Assembly (NCBI GenBank): GCA_008501545.1
Contig: QQUM01000404.1
Span: 1 to 6,737, forward strand
DNA length: 6,737 nucleotides
Direction of reading: 5' to 3'
Source of the DNA: Calditrichota bacterium
GTDB taxonomy: Bacteria > Zhuqueibacterota > Zhuqueibacteria > Zhuqueibacterales > Geothermadaptataceae
Below are positions 1-5,949 of this stretch, in pieces; within the stretch, counting starts at the first letter, position 1, and each line of letters begins with the position of its first letter. A model generated the notes under the pieces. It ran no database searches and was not told the origin of the DNA. It saw nothing but the letters and a program-made list of their open reading frames with translations. The position numbers and the translations under genes were made by a program.

Positions 1-93
1 AAGAGCCGGTTATAATTAGAAAATATAATTTTATGTTTTCTGCAAAACTTGAAATTTTTCAACCACATGGCCGAATTCCAAACAGGGTAGCTA

Positions 94-183
94 ATGTGCC
101 TGGCACTTAGTTGACTTTTATAGATTTAGCGAAATGGAGAAATTTCCATGTGTTTTTGAAACTTGCCGAAGTGCCAGGCACAT
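94..183 (+). repeat. 90-bp inverted-terminal-repeat element, copy 1 (REP/MITE-like)
   Basis: The left end ATGTGCCTGGCACTT (94-108) is the exact reverse complement of the right end AAGTGCCAGGCACAT (169-183); the pairing extends one more base each side (A93/T184). The ends enclose a 60-nt A+T-rich interior (109-168). The 90-bp length, the 15-nt ends and the 60-nt interior are all matched by a second copy at 1479-1568, whose interior aligns to this one without gaps only when reverse-complemented, at 41 of 60 identical positions. Each arm contains the palindrome GTGCC(T/A)GGCAC. A small central hairpin, TGGA/TCCA at 135-138/145-148, is possible. No target-site duplication and no coding capacity are visible. 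A REP-like or MITE-like non-autonomous element is the most likely identity; paired protein-binding sites or a structured RNA are alternatives. Confidence 0.85.
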
Positions 184-350
184 TTTCATCAGTTTAGAAT
201 AAGGGTAGCATATAAAGTGTGAAAATTTTTACAATATTTATAAGCACTTTTCAAAGCAAATTGTTGAATCTGGAAGAAAAACCTTTATATTATGTTTTTT
301 TATGATACATGCAGTTTTGTGAAATTTATTAATATTTTTTACCTTTAAAA

Positions 351-355
351 AGGAG
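351..355 (+). promoter_or_regulatory. Ribosome binding site of the peroxidase gene
   Basis: AGGAG lies six nucleotides before the ATG at 362. It is a near-ideal Shine-Dalgarno sequence and fixes the start of the cytochrome c peroxidase gene. It is stronger than anything in front of the lipid kinase or barrel genes. Confidence 0.8.
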
Positions 356-361
356 AAGAAA

Positions 362-1354
362 ATGAGAAAGTATTTTGGTTTTGCTCTTATTGCCTTGTTC
401 GTTTTTTCTTGTGGGCCGTCTGAGGATACAAAATACAAGCAGGGCGTGCAAAAACAAGCACAATCGATGTTTCAAGTAATCCCTGAAAAAATGCCGGGTA
501 GCGAGAACGACACGGACGTATTGGTCGCATTAGGCAAAAAATTGTACTTTGATACAATTCTATCTGACAATAAGGAACTTTCCTGTAACACATGCCACCG
601 CCTTGATGAGAACAAAGGTGGCGTGGATAATTTGCCGACATCACCTGGAACAAATGGTGTCCCGGGAACGCGCAATTCCCCAACTGTTTTAAATGCTGGT
701 TTTCAAATTGCTCAATTTTGGGATGGCCGTGCAAAAGACCTGAAAGAACAGGCAAAAGGCCCGGTTTTGAATCCGGCTGAAATGAACATGCCAGATTCGC
801 TGACTGTCGTAAAGCGGATCAATAGCTCAGCAGAATATGTCGAGTTGTTTGAAAAATCATTTGGCAAGGATCAAATTACCTATGATAATGTCGCAGAAGC
901 GATTGCAGCATTCGAACGCACTTTGATAACCCGTGACCGTTTTGATGATTTTCTCAAAGGTGATGTAAATGCCATGAGTAAGGACGAAGTTGCTGGTCTC
1001 GATTTATTCATGAAGAAGGCTTGCACGACATGCCACAACGGTCCGCTTCTCGGCGGAAATATGTTTCAGAAAATGGGGCTGGTTAAACCTTATACGCTTT
1101 CTGAAGATCAGGGACGCTTTGAAGTGACAAAAAATGAGTCGGACCGGATGATGTTTAAAGTACCAACTTTGCGTAATGTGAGTATAACCGGACCTTATTT
1201 TCATGATGGTAAAGTTGCTGATTTGAAAGAATCCTCAAAAATGATGGCCGAAATGCAACTGGCGCAGACCCTTACCGATGAAGAAGCTGAAAAAATGGTA
1301 AAATTTTTTGATGCACTGACGGACAAAGCGCGTGAAAAGAAAATGCAAAATTAA
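362..1354 (+). CDS. Di-heme cytochrome c peroxidase family lipoprotein
   Basis: Bacterial di-heme peroxidases reduce hydrogen peroxide to water in the periplasm using electrons from small cytochromes or cupredoxins. The 330-residue product begins with a lipoprotein signal (hydrophobic residues 5-16, lipobox VFSC with Cys17, then Gly), so it is probably membrane-anchored. Two c-type heme sites are present: C75-N-T-C-H79 (N-terminal, peroxidatic) and C221-T-T-C-H225 (C-terminal, electron-transfer). The family block GGVDNLPTS is followed by RNSPTVLNA and FWDGR...LKEQAKGP...EMN (residues 86-143). A Met ligand for the second heme is probably M295 in the block MAEMQLAQTLTDEE. Aligned from memory, the usual distal His in the 'GHG' segment is replaced by T97 (SPGTNGVPGTRN), so the first heme may not have the usual bis-His resting state. 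Start fixed by AGGAG at 351-355. The gene stands alone, bracketed by two inverted repeat copies and ended by its own terminator. Family assignment is secure; the physiological donor and exact subfamily are not. Confidence 0.93.
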   Translation: MRKYFGFALIALFVFSCGPSEDTKYKQGVQKQAQSMFQVIPEKMPGSENDTDVLVALGKKLYFDTILSDNKELSCNTCHRLDENKGGVDNLPTSPGTNGVPGTRNSPTVLNAGFQIAQFWDGRAKDLKEQAKGPVLNPAEMNMPDSLTVVKRINSSAEYVELFEKSFGKDQITYDNVAEAIAAFERTLITRDRFDDFLKGDVNAMSKDEVAGLDLFMKKACTTCHNGPLLGGNMFQKMGLVKPYTLSEDQGRFEVTKNESDRMMFKVPTLRNVSITGPYFHDGKVADLKESSKMMAEMQLAQTLTDEEAEKMVKFFDALTDKAREKKMQN

Positions 1355-1399
1355 GGTGAGCGTTTTTACACGTTTAAATCATATTTCTTGAGTCAAAAA

Positions 1400-1437
1400 T
1401 GCCAGCGTCTTTTTAAAAGGATTCTGGCAATTTTTTT
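1400..1437 (+). terminator. Rho-independent terminator after the peroxidase gene
   Basis: The arms TGCCAG (1400-1405) and CTGGCA (1424-1429) pair perfectly. The stem continues, after one mismatch, with 1407-1411 against 1418-1422 (two G-T wobbles). Seven T residues follow at 1431-1437. It starts 46 nt after the stop codon and indicates a monocistronic transcript. Confidence 0.75.
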
Positions 1438-1478
1438 GGCTTAATTCCCTAATCTGAACTATTCATAAACTAGTGAAT

Positions 1479-1568
1479 ATGTGCCTGGCACTTATACAAG
1501 TTACAGAAAGACTTACAAAATTCTTTGTTTGGTTAATTCTATAAAAATCAAGAAAGTGCCAGGCACAT
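1479..1568 (-). repeat. 90-bp inverted-terminal-repeat element, copy 2 (REP/MITE-like)
   Basis: The ends ATGTGCCTGGCACTT (1479-1493) and AAGTGCCAGGCACAT (1554-1568) are perfect reverse complements and identical to those of copy 1. The interior (1494-1553) is again exactly 60 nt. Reverse-complemented, it matches the copy-1 interior at 41 of 60 positions without gaps, including runs such as TTTTATAGA and AACTTG, whereas the direct orientation looks no better than expected for A+T-rich DNA. This copy is therefore inverted relative to copy 1. A small hairpin CAAA/TTTG (1516-1519/1524-1527) lies at about the same place as the central hairpin of copy 1. The element sits between the peroxidase terminator and the 3' end of the convergent lipid kinase gene, so it interrupts no gene. 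No transposase is nearby. Confidence 0.85.
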
Positions 1569-1583
1569 CTGCCATGATCCATG

Positions 1584-1604
1584 AAAAATTCAGGCTAAGG
1601 GCCT
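1584..1604 (-). terminator. Weak possible terminator of the lipid kinase gene
   Basis: Read on the minus strand just past the kinase stop, a 4-bp stem AGGC/GCCT (1604-1601 with 1595-1592) with a 5-nt loop is followed by GAATTTTT (down to 1584). The stem is short, so this may not be functional. The repeat element immediately beyond could also stop or process the transcript. Confidence 0.25.
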
Positions 1605-1612
1605 TCCCTCAT

Positions 1613-2506
1613 CTATCTCCAAAAAATTTCCACGACTTGTGGCAGGCAGGTGATTTCAACAGGTGAATACCCGAGAAGTTCGCCATCCGGTGTGAGCAGC
1701 TTGGGCGTGTCTGTATGAATTTTTATGTGTTTTGCCTGTTTAACGGTGACTTCGGACAGATTCACATGTTCACCAGTAAAAATTGTCGGCAATACCTTCA
1801 AAATTCGACGTCGGCTTGTGCGCTGTAATAAAGTCACATCAAGCAGCCCATCATCGATTTTCGCTCCTGGCGCCATGAGAAATGTTGTCCCTGTGTAGCG
1901 CGTATTGGAAATCTCGACGAAAATATTTTCCTGATCGATTGTTTCCCCATCGAGCTCTATAGTCAGTTTAAAATGGTTAAGGAAAACCAACTGGTACAAC
2001 ACACCAAGAATATATGCCGGATTGCCGAACACTTTGAGCTTTGTTGCGGATTGCGAGACATCAGCAACGAATCCCAGACCCAGAATATTGAGATAATAAT
2101 GACTTGATTCTCCTGTTTCGAAGTAGCCGGCATCGACTTTTTTCGTTTTGCCTGTGGCAATGATATTAACGGCTTCTTTCCAGTCGGTTGCAAGCAAATC
2201 CAGCTCGCGGGCAAAGGCATTGCCGGTTCCCACAGGGAGAACGCCCATGCGACTGCGAGGCTTTTGTTCTGCGTCCATTATACCGTTGATGACATCAAAA
2301 ACAGTTCCATCACCACCTGCTGCAATAACGCCACCATAAGCGCTCAGATCAATATCTTGTAGAATTTTTCTGCCGTGGCCGGGATATTCGGTTAGTTTGA
2401 ACTCGGCAGACAGGTCATGACTTGCAAATTCGGTTTTTATCGCCGGGAGGAGTTTTTGGGCGCGGCCATGGGCTGCGTTCGGATTGAAAATAATGAGTAA
2501 ATTCAC
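1613..2506 (-). CDS. YegS/DagK-type diacylglycerol (lipid) kinase family protein
   Basis: This is a soluble or membrane-associated lipid kinase of the DAGK catalytic-domain family, expected to transfer the ATP gamma-phosphate to diacylglycerol or a related lipid. The 297 residues match the usual family length of about 300. Visible motifs are the N-terminal FNPNAAHGRA (7-16), the nucleotide-binding GGDGTVFDVING (64-75), PVGTGNAFARE (91-101), NILGLGFVADV (140-150), and in the C-terminal beta-sandwich APGAKIDDGLLDV (212-224) and PDGE (273-276). The start codon is GTG at 2506-2504. An in-frame TAA lies 21 nt before it, so no far-upstream start is possible. The only purine-rich stretch (AAAGG) is about 15 nt away, so translation initiation looks weak. 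It is transcribed divergently from lutA and converges on the peroxidase gene. The true lipid substrate cannot be told from sequence. Confidence 0.93.
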   Translation of the reverse strand: MNLLIIFNPNAAHGRAQKLLPAIKTEFASHDLSAEFKLTEYPGHGRKILQDIDLSAYGGVIAAGGDGTVFDVINGIMDAEQKPRSRMGVLPVGTGNAFARELDLLATDWKEAVNIIATGKTKKVDAGYFETGESSHYYLNILGLGFVADVSQSATKLKVFGNPAYILGVLYQLVFLNHFKLTIELDGETIDQENIFVEISNTRYTGTTFLMAPGAKIDDGLLDVTLLQRTSRRRILKVLPTIFTGEHVNLSEVTVKQAKHIKIHTDTPKLLTPDGELLGYSPVEITCLPQVVEIFWR

Positions 2507-2669
2507 AATATTGGTTTTCAGCCTTTATCGTTGGGAATGCAATATATCTTTTGGGATTATGAATTTGGCGTGTTATTTTATGGTTGTCTTTTAATGCAAT
2601 ATGCAAATCACTACCGGATGAATGCAACAAAAAAATAACATCGTCATGAATTTCGACTATTTTTGAAGG
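2507..2669. promoter_or_regulatory. Divergent control region between the lipid kinase and lutABC, with repeated AATGCAATAT
   Basis: This 163-bp region must hold promoters for both directions unless the kinase is expressed from further away. The 10-mer AATGCAATAT occurs twice in direct orientation (2536-2545 and 2593-2602), and AATGCAA occurs a third time at 2621-2627. The second copy is part of a small dyad TGCA-ATA-TGCA (2595-2605). The first two copies flank the candidate lut promoter. lut operons are commonly controlled by GntR-family repressors, but the motif does not match an operator I can name and no regulator gene lies in the window. Confidence 0.4.
2551..2579 (+). promoter_or_regulatory. 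Candidate sigma-70 promoter for lutABC
   Basis: TTGGGA (2551-2556) and TATTTT (2574-2579) are separated by 17 nt. TG at 2571-2572 gives an extended -10 pattern (TGnTATnnT). Each hexamer matches four of six consensus positions. It would start transcription near 2586, about 85 nt before lutA. The call is tentative because the region is A+T-rich and the promoter consensus of this lineage is unknown. Confidence 0.3.
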
Positions 2670-3419
2670 ATGTCCAATCACGTGAATGAATCGAAAACCA
2701 TTTCTCTTTTTATCCCATGTCTGGTCGATCAGATCCTGCCTGAAATCGGTTTTGCAATGGCCGATGTTTTACGGAAACTCCATTACGACGTAACCTATGA
2801 TGCGCGACAAACCTGCTGTGGGCAACCGGCATTTAATGCCGGACACCGCACAGAAGCCATGTCCGTGGCAAAGCAATTCCTGGCAACTTTTTCGAATGCC
2901 GATTGCATTGTGTCACCATCCGGCTCGTGCTCAGCAATGGTGCGCAACTATTACCCTGTTCTTTTTGCCGGGGATGAAAAAATGATGGCGCAGGTTCATT
3001 CTGTACAGGAACGCACATTTGAATTTAGTGAATTTATAAGCGCTGAAAATAAAGTTGAGCGTATTGTCGGCCATGCAGATGTCAGCTTATCTATTCACAA
3101 TTCCTGTCATTCCATGCGTGAACTGGGAATTGATGAGCAAATTGCAGATATCCTCGCACGAATCGAAGGTGTGAAACTTTTCGTGCCGCAGGTTGAACAC
3201 ACATGCTGCGGATTTGGCGGCTTGTTTTCATATAAAATGCCGGATATCGCGAGCGCCATGGCAAAATCCCGACTGGAAGCTTTTACGGGTGCTGATCTGG
3301 ATGTTCTGATCGTTAATGATCCCGGTTGTATCCAGCATTTGCGTGCAGAAGCTCCATCCGCAGGATTTAAAGGAGAAATTTTGCATCTGGTTGAATTCTT
3401 ACAAAAAGCGATGGACTAG
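2670..3419 (+). CDS. lutA: LutA, Fe-S subunit of the L-lactate oxidation complex (YkgE family)
   Basis: LutA is one of three proteins that together oxidise L-lactate to pyruvate in the cytoplasm. It carries two cysteine-rich CCG domains of the GlpC/HdrB type. The first has C17 (FIPCLVD), C49-C50 (TCCGQPAFNAGH) and C87 (PSGSCSAM); the second has C146 (NSCHSMRELG), C179-C180 (HTCCGFGGLFS) and C220 (NDPGCIQHL). Length (249) is normal for the family. The start is uncertain: an in-frame TGA at 2664-2666 rules out anything earlier, but the ATG at 2670 is too close to GAAGGA (2665-2670) to use it. GTG at 2682 lies 11 nt beyond that sequence and would give a 245-residue protein starting MNESKTISLF, closer to the N-terminus of known LutA. 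First gene of lutABC, 3 nt before lutB. Confidence 0.93.
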   Translation: MSNHVNESKTISLFIPCLVDQILPEIGFAMADVLRKLHYDVTYDARQTCCGQPAFNAGHRTEAMSVAKQFLATFSNADCIVSPSGSCSAMVRNYYPVLFAGDEKMMAQVHSVQERTFEFSEFISAENKVERIVGHADVSLSIHNSCHSMRELGIDEQIADILARIEGVKLFVPQVEHTCCGFGGLFSYKMPDIASAMAKSRLEAFTGADLDVLIVNDPGCIQHLRAEAPSAGFKGEILHLVEFLQKAMD

Positions 3420-3422
3420 TTT

Positions 3423-4805
3423 ATGAATACCTATGCAAAATTTATGCGTGAAGCCAAATCGATGGCTGGCAACGAAATCCATCGCGCCAAAATTAAAAAG
3501 GCCATAACATCCTACGAAATCCAGGTCGATGGCATGAAAAAACAGCAGTTCCAGGACTGGAACGCTGCTCGTGAAGTTGCCGCAGGCATCAAAAATGAAG
3601 TCCTTGCGAATTTACCTGAGATGTTGCAGGAATTTGAAGAAAAACTGACCAGCCGGGGGGCAACGGTGCTGTGGGCGGAAAATGCTGAGCAAGCACGACA
3701 TTATATCGAGGAGATCATTTCGCGGCATAATGCCCGCAAGGTTGTCAAATCGAAATCGATGACAACGGAAGAAATTGAGTTAAATGAGTACCTTGAATCG
3801 CGGGGTATTGAAAATTGGGAGAGCGATTTGGGCGAGCTTATCGTGCAGCTCGCGGACGAAAAACCTTACCACATTGTCACACCGGCAATGCATAAATCAA
3901 AACAAGAAATAGCCAGGCTTTTTGTCGAAAAACTCGGCATCGAATACACTGAAAATGCAGAAGAACTTACGATGGCGGCACGTGCCCACCTGCGTCGTGC
4001 TTTTGTCACTGCAGATATCGGTATCACAGGAGCCAATTTTATTATTGCAGAAGAAGGCGCAATCGTGATGACAGAAAACGAAGGCAACGGTCGGCTCGGT
4101 ATGGCCTGCCCGAAAGTGCACATCGCGATCGCCGGTATAGAAAAAATGCTGCCACGTTTGGCCGACTTATCCCTTTTTCTGCCGCTCCTCACGACGAGCG
4201 GAACAGGTCAGCAACTGACGGGCTATAATTCCATTGTACGCGGCCCGAAGTCGGCAGCAGAGCCTGACGGTCCGGAAGAAATGATCGTCATCTTGTTGGA
4301 TAATGGCCGGTCCAATATCTATGCTCAGGATCATTTCCGTGAGGTGTTACGCTGCATTCGCTGCGGTGCTTGCTTGAATGCCTGTCCGGTTTTTCGCAGT
4401 GTCGGCGGCCACACATACGCTACGACCTATCAGGGTCCGGTGGGATCAATTATCACACCACAATTGCGGGGTATGGCTGCCTGGCAGCATCTGGCCCACG
4501 CATGCAGTTTATGCGGCGCTTGTACCGAAGTCTGTCCGGTGGGAATTGATCTCCACCCTCTTTTGCTGGAAACACGCTGGCAGGCAGATAAAGAGCATGC
4601 CGCATCAAAGAAATGGCAATTCGCTATCAAAATGTGGTCGAAAATAATTCCCAGCCGCAAGGTAATTGATACATTTCGCCCGTTGATGAAAATTTTTCTA
4701 CCGCTGGCAAAACCATTCTTGTCTGCAAATCAAAAGAAACGCATACCAACCATGGCAAAAAAATCATTTGCACAGATGTGGGAGAATAATGAATCCACGC
4801 GATAG
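3423..4805 (+). CDS. lutB: LutB, ferredoxin-type Fe-S subunit of the L-lactate oxidation complex (YkgF/LldF family)
   Basis: LutB is the large electron-transfer subunit of LutABC. Residues about 60-300 form an LUD (DUF162) domain, with the conserved stretch ADIGITGANFIIAEEGAIVM (197-216) and GRLGMACPKVHI (223-234). Two [4Fe-4S] motifs follow: C311-IR-C314-GA-C317-LNA-C321-P and C361-SL-C364-GA-C367-TEV-C371-P. The C-terminal tail (about 395-460) is basic and ends with the family-like segment RIPTMAKKSFAQMW. The length of 460 is close to the usual 460-480. ATG at 3423 is 3 nt after the lutA stop, with GGA at 3413-3415 as a weak ribosome binding site, so translational coupling is likely. The 3' end overlaps lutC by 17 nt. 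All cluster cysteines are present, so the protein looks intact. Confidence 0.96.
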   Translation: MNTYAKFMREAKSMAGNEIHRAKIKKAITSYEIQVDGMKKQQFQDWNAAREVAAGIKNEVLANLPEMLQEFEEKLTSRGATVLWAENAEQARHYIEEIISRHNARKVVKSKSMTTEEIELNEYLESRGIENWESDLGELIVQLADEKPYHIVTPAMHKSKQEIARLFVEKLGIEYTENAEELTMAARAHLRRAFVTADIGITGANFIIAEEGAIVMTENEGNGRLGMACPKVHIAIAGIEKMLPRLADLSLFLPLLTTSGTGQQLTGYNSIVRGPKSAAEPDGPEEMIVILLDNGRSNIYAQDHFREVLRCIRCGACLNACPVFRSVGGHTYATTYQGPVGSIITPQLRGMAAWQHLAHACSLCGACTEVCPVGIDLHPLLLETRWQADKEHAASKKWQFAIKMWSKIIPSRKVIDTFRPLMKIFLPLAKPFLSANQKKRIPTMAKKSFAQMWENNESTR

Positions 4806-5448
4806 CATTTTGAAGAAATTATCATCCATAAACTCGCTGCAAAAGACACCGGCTGCGCGAACGCAGGATCGTCAAATTTATCAAGATTATCCGGAAGAGA
4901 CGAAGGATGAATTGATAGCCCGGTTTAAAAAGCAATTTTTAGCGCTTGCTGGCGAATTTTTCCCGGTCAGTTCGTATGAAAAAGCGGGGGCGCACATTTT
5001 CGAACTCCTGAAGTCAGTCGATAGCACCAAGCATCTCGTTGAGTTGAATCCGCTCTGCCAAAAAATATTTTCCGCATGCCCCGAACTCGAAGCGAAGTTC
5101 GAGAATATCGAAAACAAAACCCTGGCAGCGACCGATTTTGCAGATTATGCAACCGGGCTTACTGGCGCAGATTTTCTTGTGGCGAGAACCGGAAGCATTG
5201 TTTTGCGTACAAACTCTGCCGGTGGCCGGCGTTTGTCCGTTTTACCACCACTGCATATCGTTGTTGCCACCGTGGCGCAGCTCGTTCCATCTCTAGATGC
5301 TGCGTTGCAAAATCGTGGATTCCGGGAAGGGGATTGGAGTTATGGCACGATTATTACCGGGCCTTCACGAACATCTGATATCGAAAAAATTCTCGTGTTA
5401 GGAGCGCATGGCCCAAAACGGTTGGCCCTTATTCTCCTTGATGAATGA
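4789..5448 (+). CDS. lutC: LutC, LUD-domain subunit of the L-lactate oxidation complex (YkgG family)
   Basis: LutC is the third protein needed for LutABC-dependent lactate oxidation; its exact biochemical role is less clear than that of the Fe-S subunits. The 219 residues form a single LUD domain related to the N-terminal half of LutB. Conserved blocks are GLTGADFLVARTGSIVL (123-139), RRLSVLPPLHIVV (147-159) and TGPSRTSDIEKILVLGAHGPKRLALILLD (190-218). ATG at 4789 is chosen over an in-frame TTG at 4768 because GGGAG (4780-4784) lies 4 nt before it and the N-terminus MNPRDSILKKL is family-like. The gene overlaps the end of lutB by 17 nt in another frame, a coupled arrangement. No lactate permease or lut regulator follows. 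Confidence 0.95.
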   Translation: MNPRDSILKKLSSINSLQKTPAARTQDRQIYQDYPEETKDELIARFKKQFLALAGEFFPVSSYEKAGAHIFELLKSVDSTKHLVELNPLCQKIFSACPELEAKFENIENKTLAATDFADYATGLTGADFLVARTGSIVLRTNSAGGRRLSVLPPLHIVVATVAQLVPSLDAALQNRGFREGDWSYGTIITGPSRTSDIEKILVLGAHGPKRLALILLDE

Positions 5449-5514
5449 ATCAAACGTTGTGAACTAATTTTATTCAATCAATGTGAAACCATTTAATAAC
5501 CAAAACAGGATCAA

Positions 5515-5949
5515 ATGATGAGTATCTCACAAAAAACGGATTTAATGAAACGTTTTCTTGCCGCACTAATTGATGGTGTCGTAATTCTGATTGTTTTTCA
5601 AATTCCTGCTCTTGGTCCCTGGCTCGCCCTCGCTTATCTTCTGTTCCGCGATGGTCTCGATTTTGAATACCTGCGCCATCGTTCGCTCGGAAAACATTTT
5701 ATGCAACTCAAACCTTTGACAATCGAGGGGGGCGAACTGGATCTTTTATTATCAGCAAAACGCAATTGGACATTGGCCGTTGGCATGGTTGTCGGCGTCT
5801 TGCGGCTTGCACCTTTTCTTGCATGGTTGTTGTCACTTGCGGCAATTGCAATTTGGGTGTACGAAGTCTTTTTGGTCATTACAGATGAGGAAGGACGCAG
5901 GTGGGGAGATAAAATGGCAGGCACGCAAGTCGTTGAAGTGAATGAATAA
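5515..5949 (+). CDS. RDD family membrane protein
   Basis: This 144-residue inner-membrane protein has the RDD-domain pattern: R13 and D20 in KRFLAALIDGVVIL, then LFRDGLDFEYLRHRSLGKHFMQLKPL (43-68), where 'SLGK' before a short basic segment is typical, and WGDKMAGTQVV near the C-terminus (130-140). Hydrophobic segments lie at about 14-29, 31-44 and 87-121, the last long enough for one or two helices. Some RDD proteins have been linked to ion transport, but most have no known function and none can be assigned here. Two adjacent ATGs (5515 and 5518) are possible starts; AGGA at 5507-5510 is better spaced for 5518 (7 nt). The gene starts 66 nt after lutC with no terminator between, so read-through from the lut operon is possible. 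Its stop codon abuts the start of the next gene. Confidence 0.82.
   Translation: MMSISQKTDLMKRFLAALIDGVVILIVFQIPALGPWLALAYLLFRDGLDFEYLRHRSLGKHFMQLKPLTIEGGELDLLLSAKRNWTLAVGMVVGVLRLAPFLAWLLSLAAIAIWVYEVFLVITDEEGRRWGDKMAGTQVVEVNE

Larger units (their letters stand above)
1..361. other. A+T-rich intergenic region upstream of the peroxidase gene
   Basis: I see no convincing gene here. Short open frames run off the left edge on both strands (+ strand from about 3 to the stop at 108-110; - strand from an ATG at 69-67), but neither resembles a known protein and the + frame ends inside the repeat. The stretch holds two A+T-rich dyads: AGAAAA/TTTTCT at 18-23/36-41 with further pairing inside, and TTGAAA/TTTCAA at 49-54/57-62. 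The 90-bp repeat copy lies at 94-183. Between 185 and 361 a weak sigma-70-like pair, TTGTTG (261-266) and TTTATA (284-289) with a 17-nt spacer, could drive the peroxidase gene. In such A+T-rich DNA this may be chance. A strong ribosome binding site follows at 351-355. Confidence 0.6.

Noticed and set aside
1..110. Open frame on the + strand from the left edge to a stop at 108-110, possible 3' end of an upstream gene
   Set aside because: About 35 codons with no recognisable motif, ending inside the repeat arm. Base composition is that of the surrounding A+T-rich intergenic DNA. It cannot be excluded but is not supported.
238..438. Open frame on the - strand upstream of and overlapping the peroxidase start
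   Set aside because: It is antisense to the peroxidase signal peptide and ribosome binding site, composed of low-complexity A+T-rich codons, and resembles no protein I know.
1481..1666. Open frame on the + strand starting inside repeat copy 2
   Set aside because: It begins with a GTG in the repeat end, crosses the repeat interior and runs antisense into the kinase 3' end. It has no ribosome binding site and no recognisable protein features.
4476..4490. GCTGCCTGGCAGC palindrome inside lutB, similar to the repeat arms
   Set aside because: It shares only the CCTGG-type core, lacks the GTGCC...GGCAC ends and the 75-bp partner, and lies in conserved coding sequence.
4768..4788. TTG at 4768 as the lutC start
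   Set aside because: The ATG at 4789 has a Shine-Dalgarno sequence just upstream, and the LutC family N-terminus fits it; the extra seven residues lie within the overlap with lutB.
5449..5514. Terminator or promoter between lutC and the RDD gene
   Set aside because: No inverted repeat with a T-run and no convincing promoter hexamers; only a short direct repeat TGTGAA, which is probably chance.
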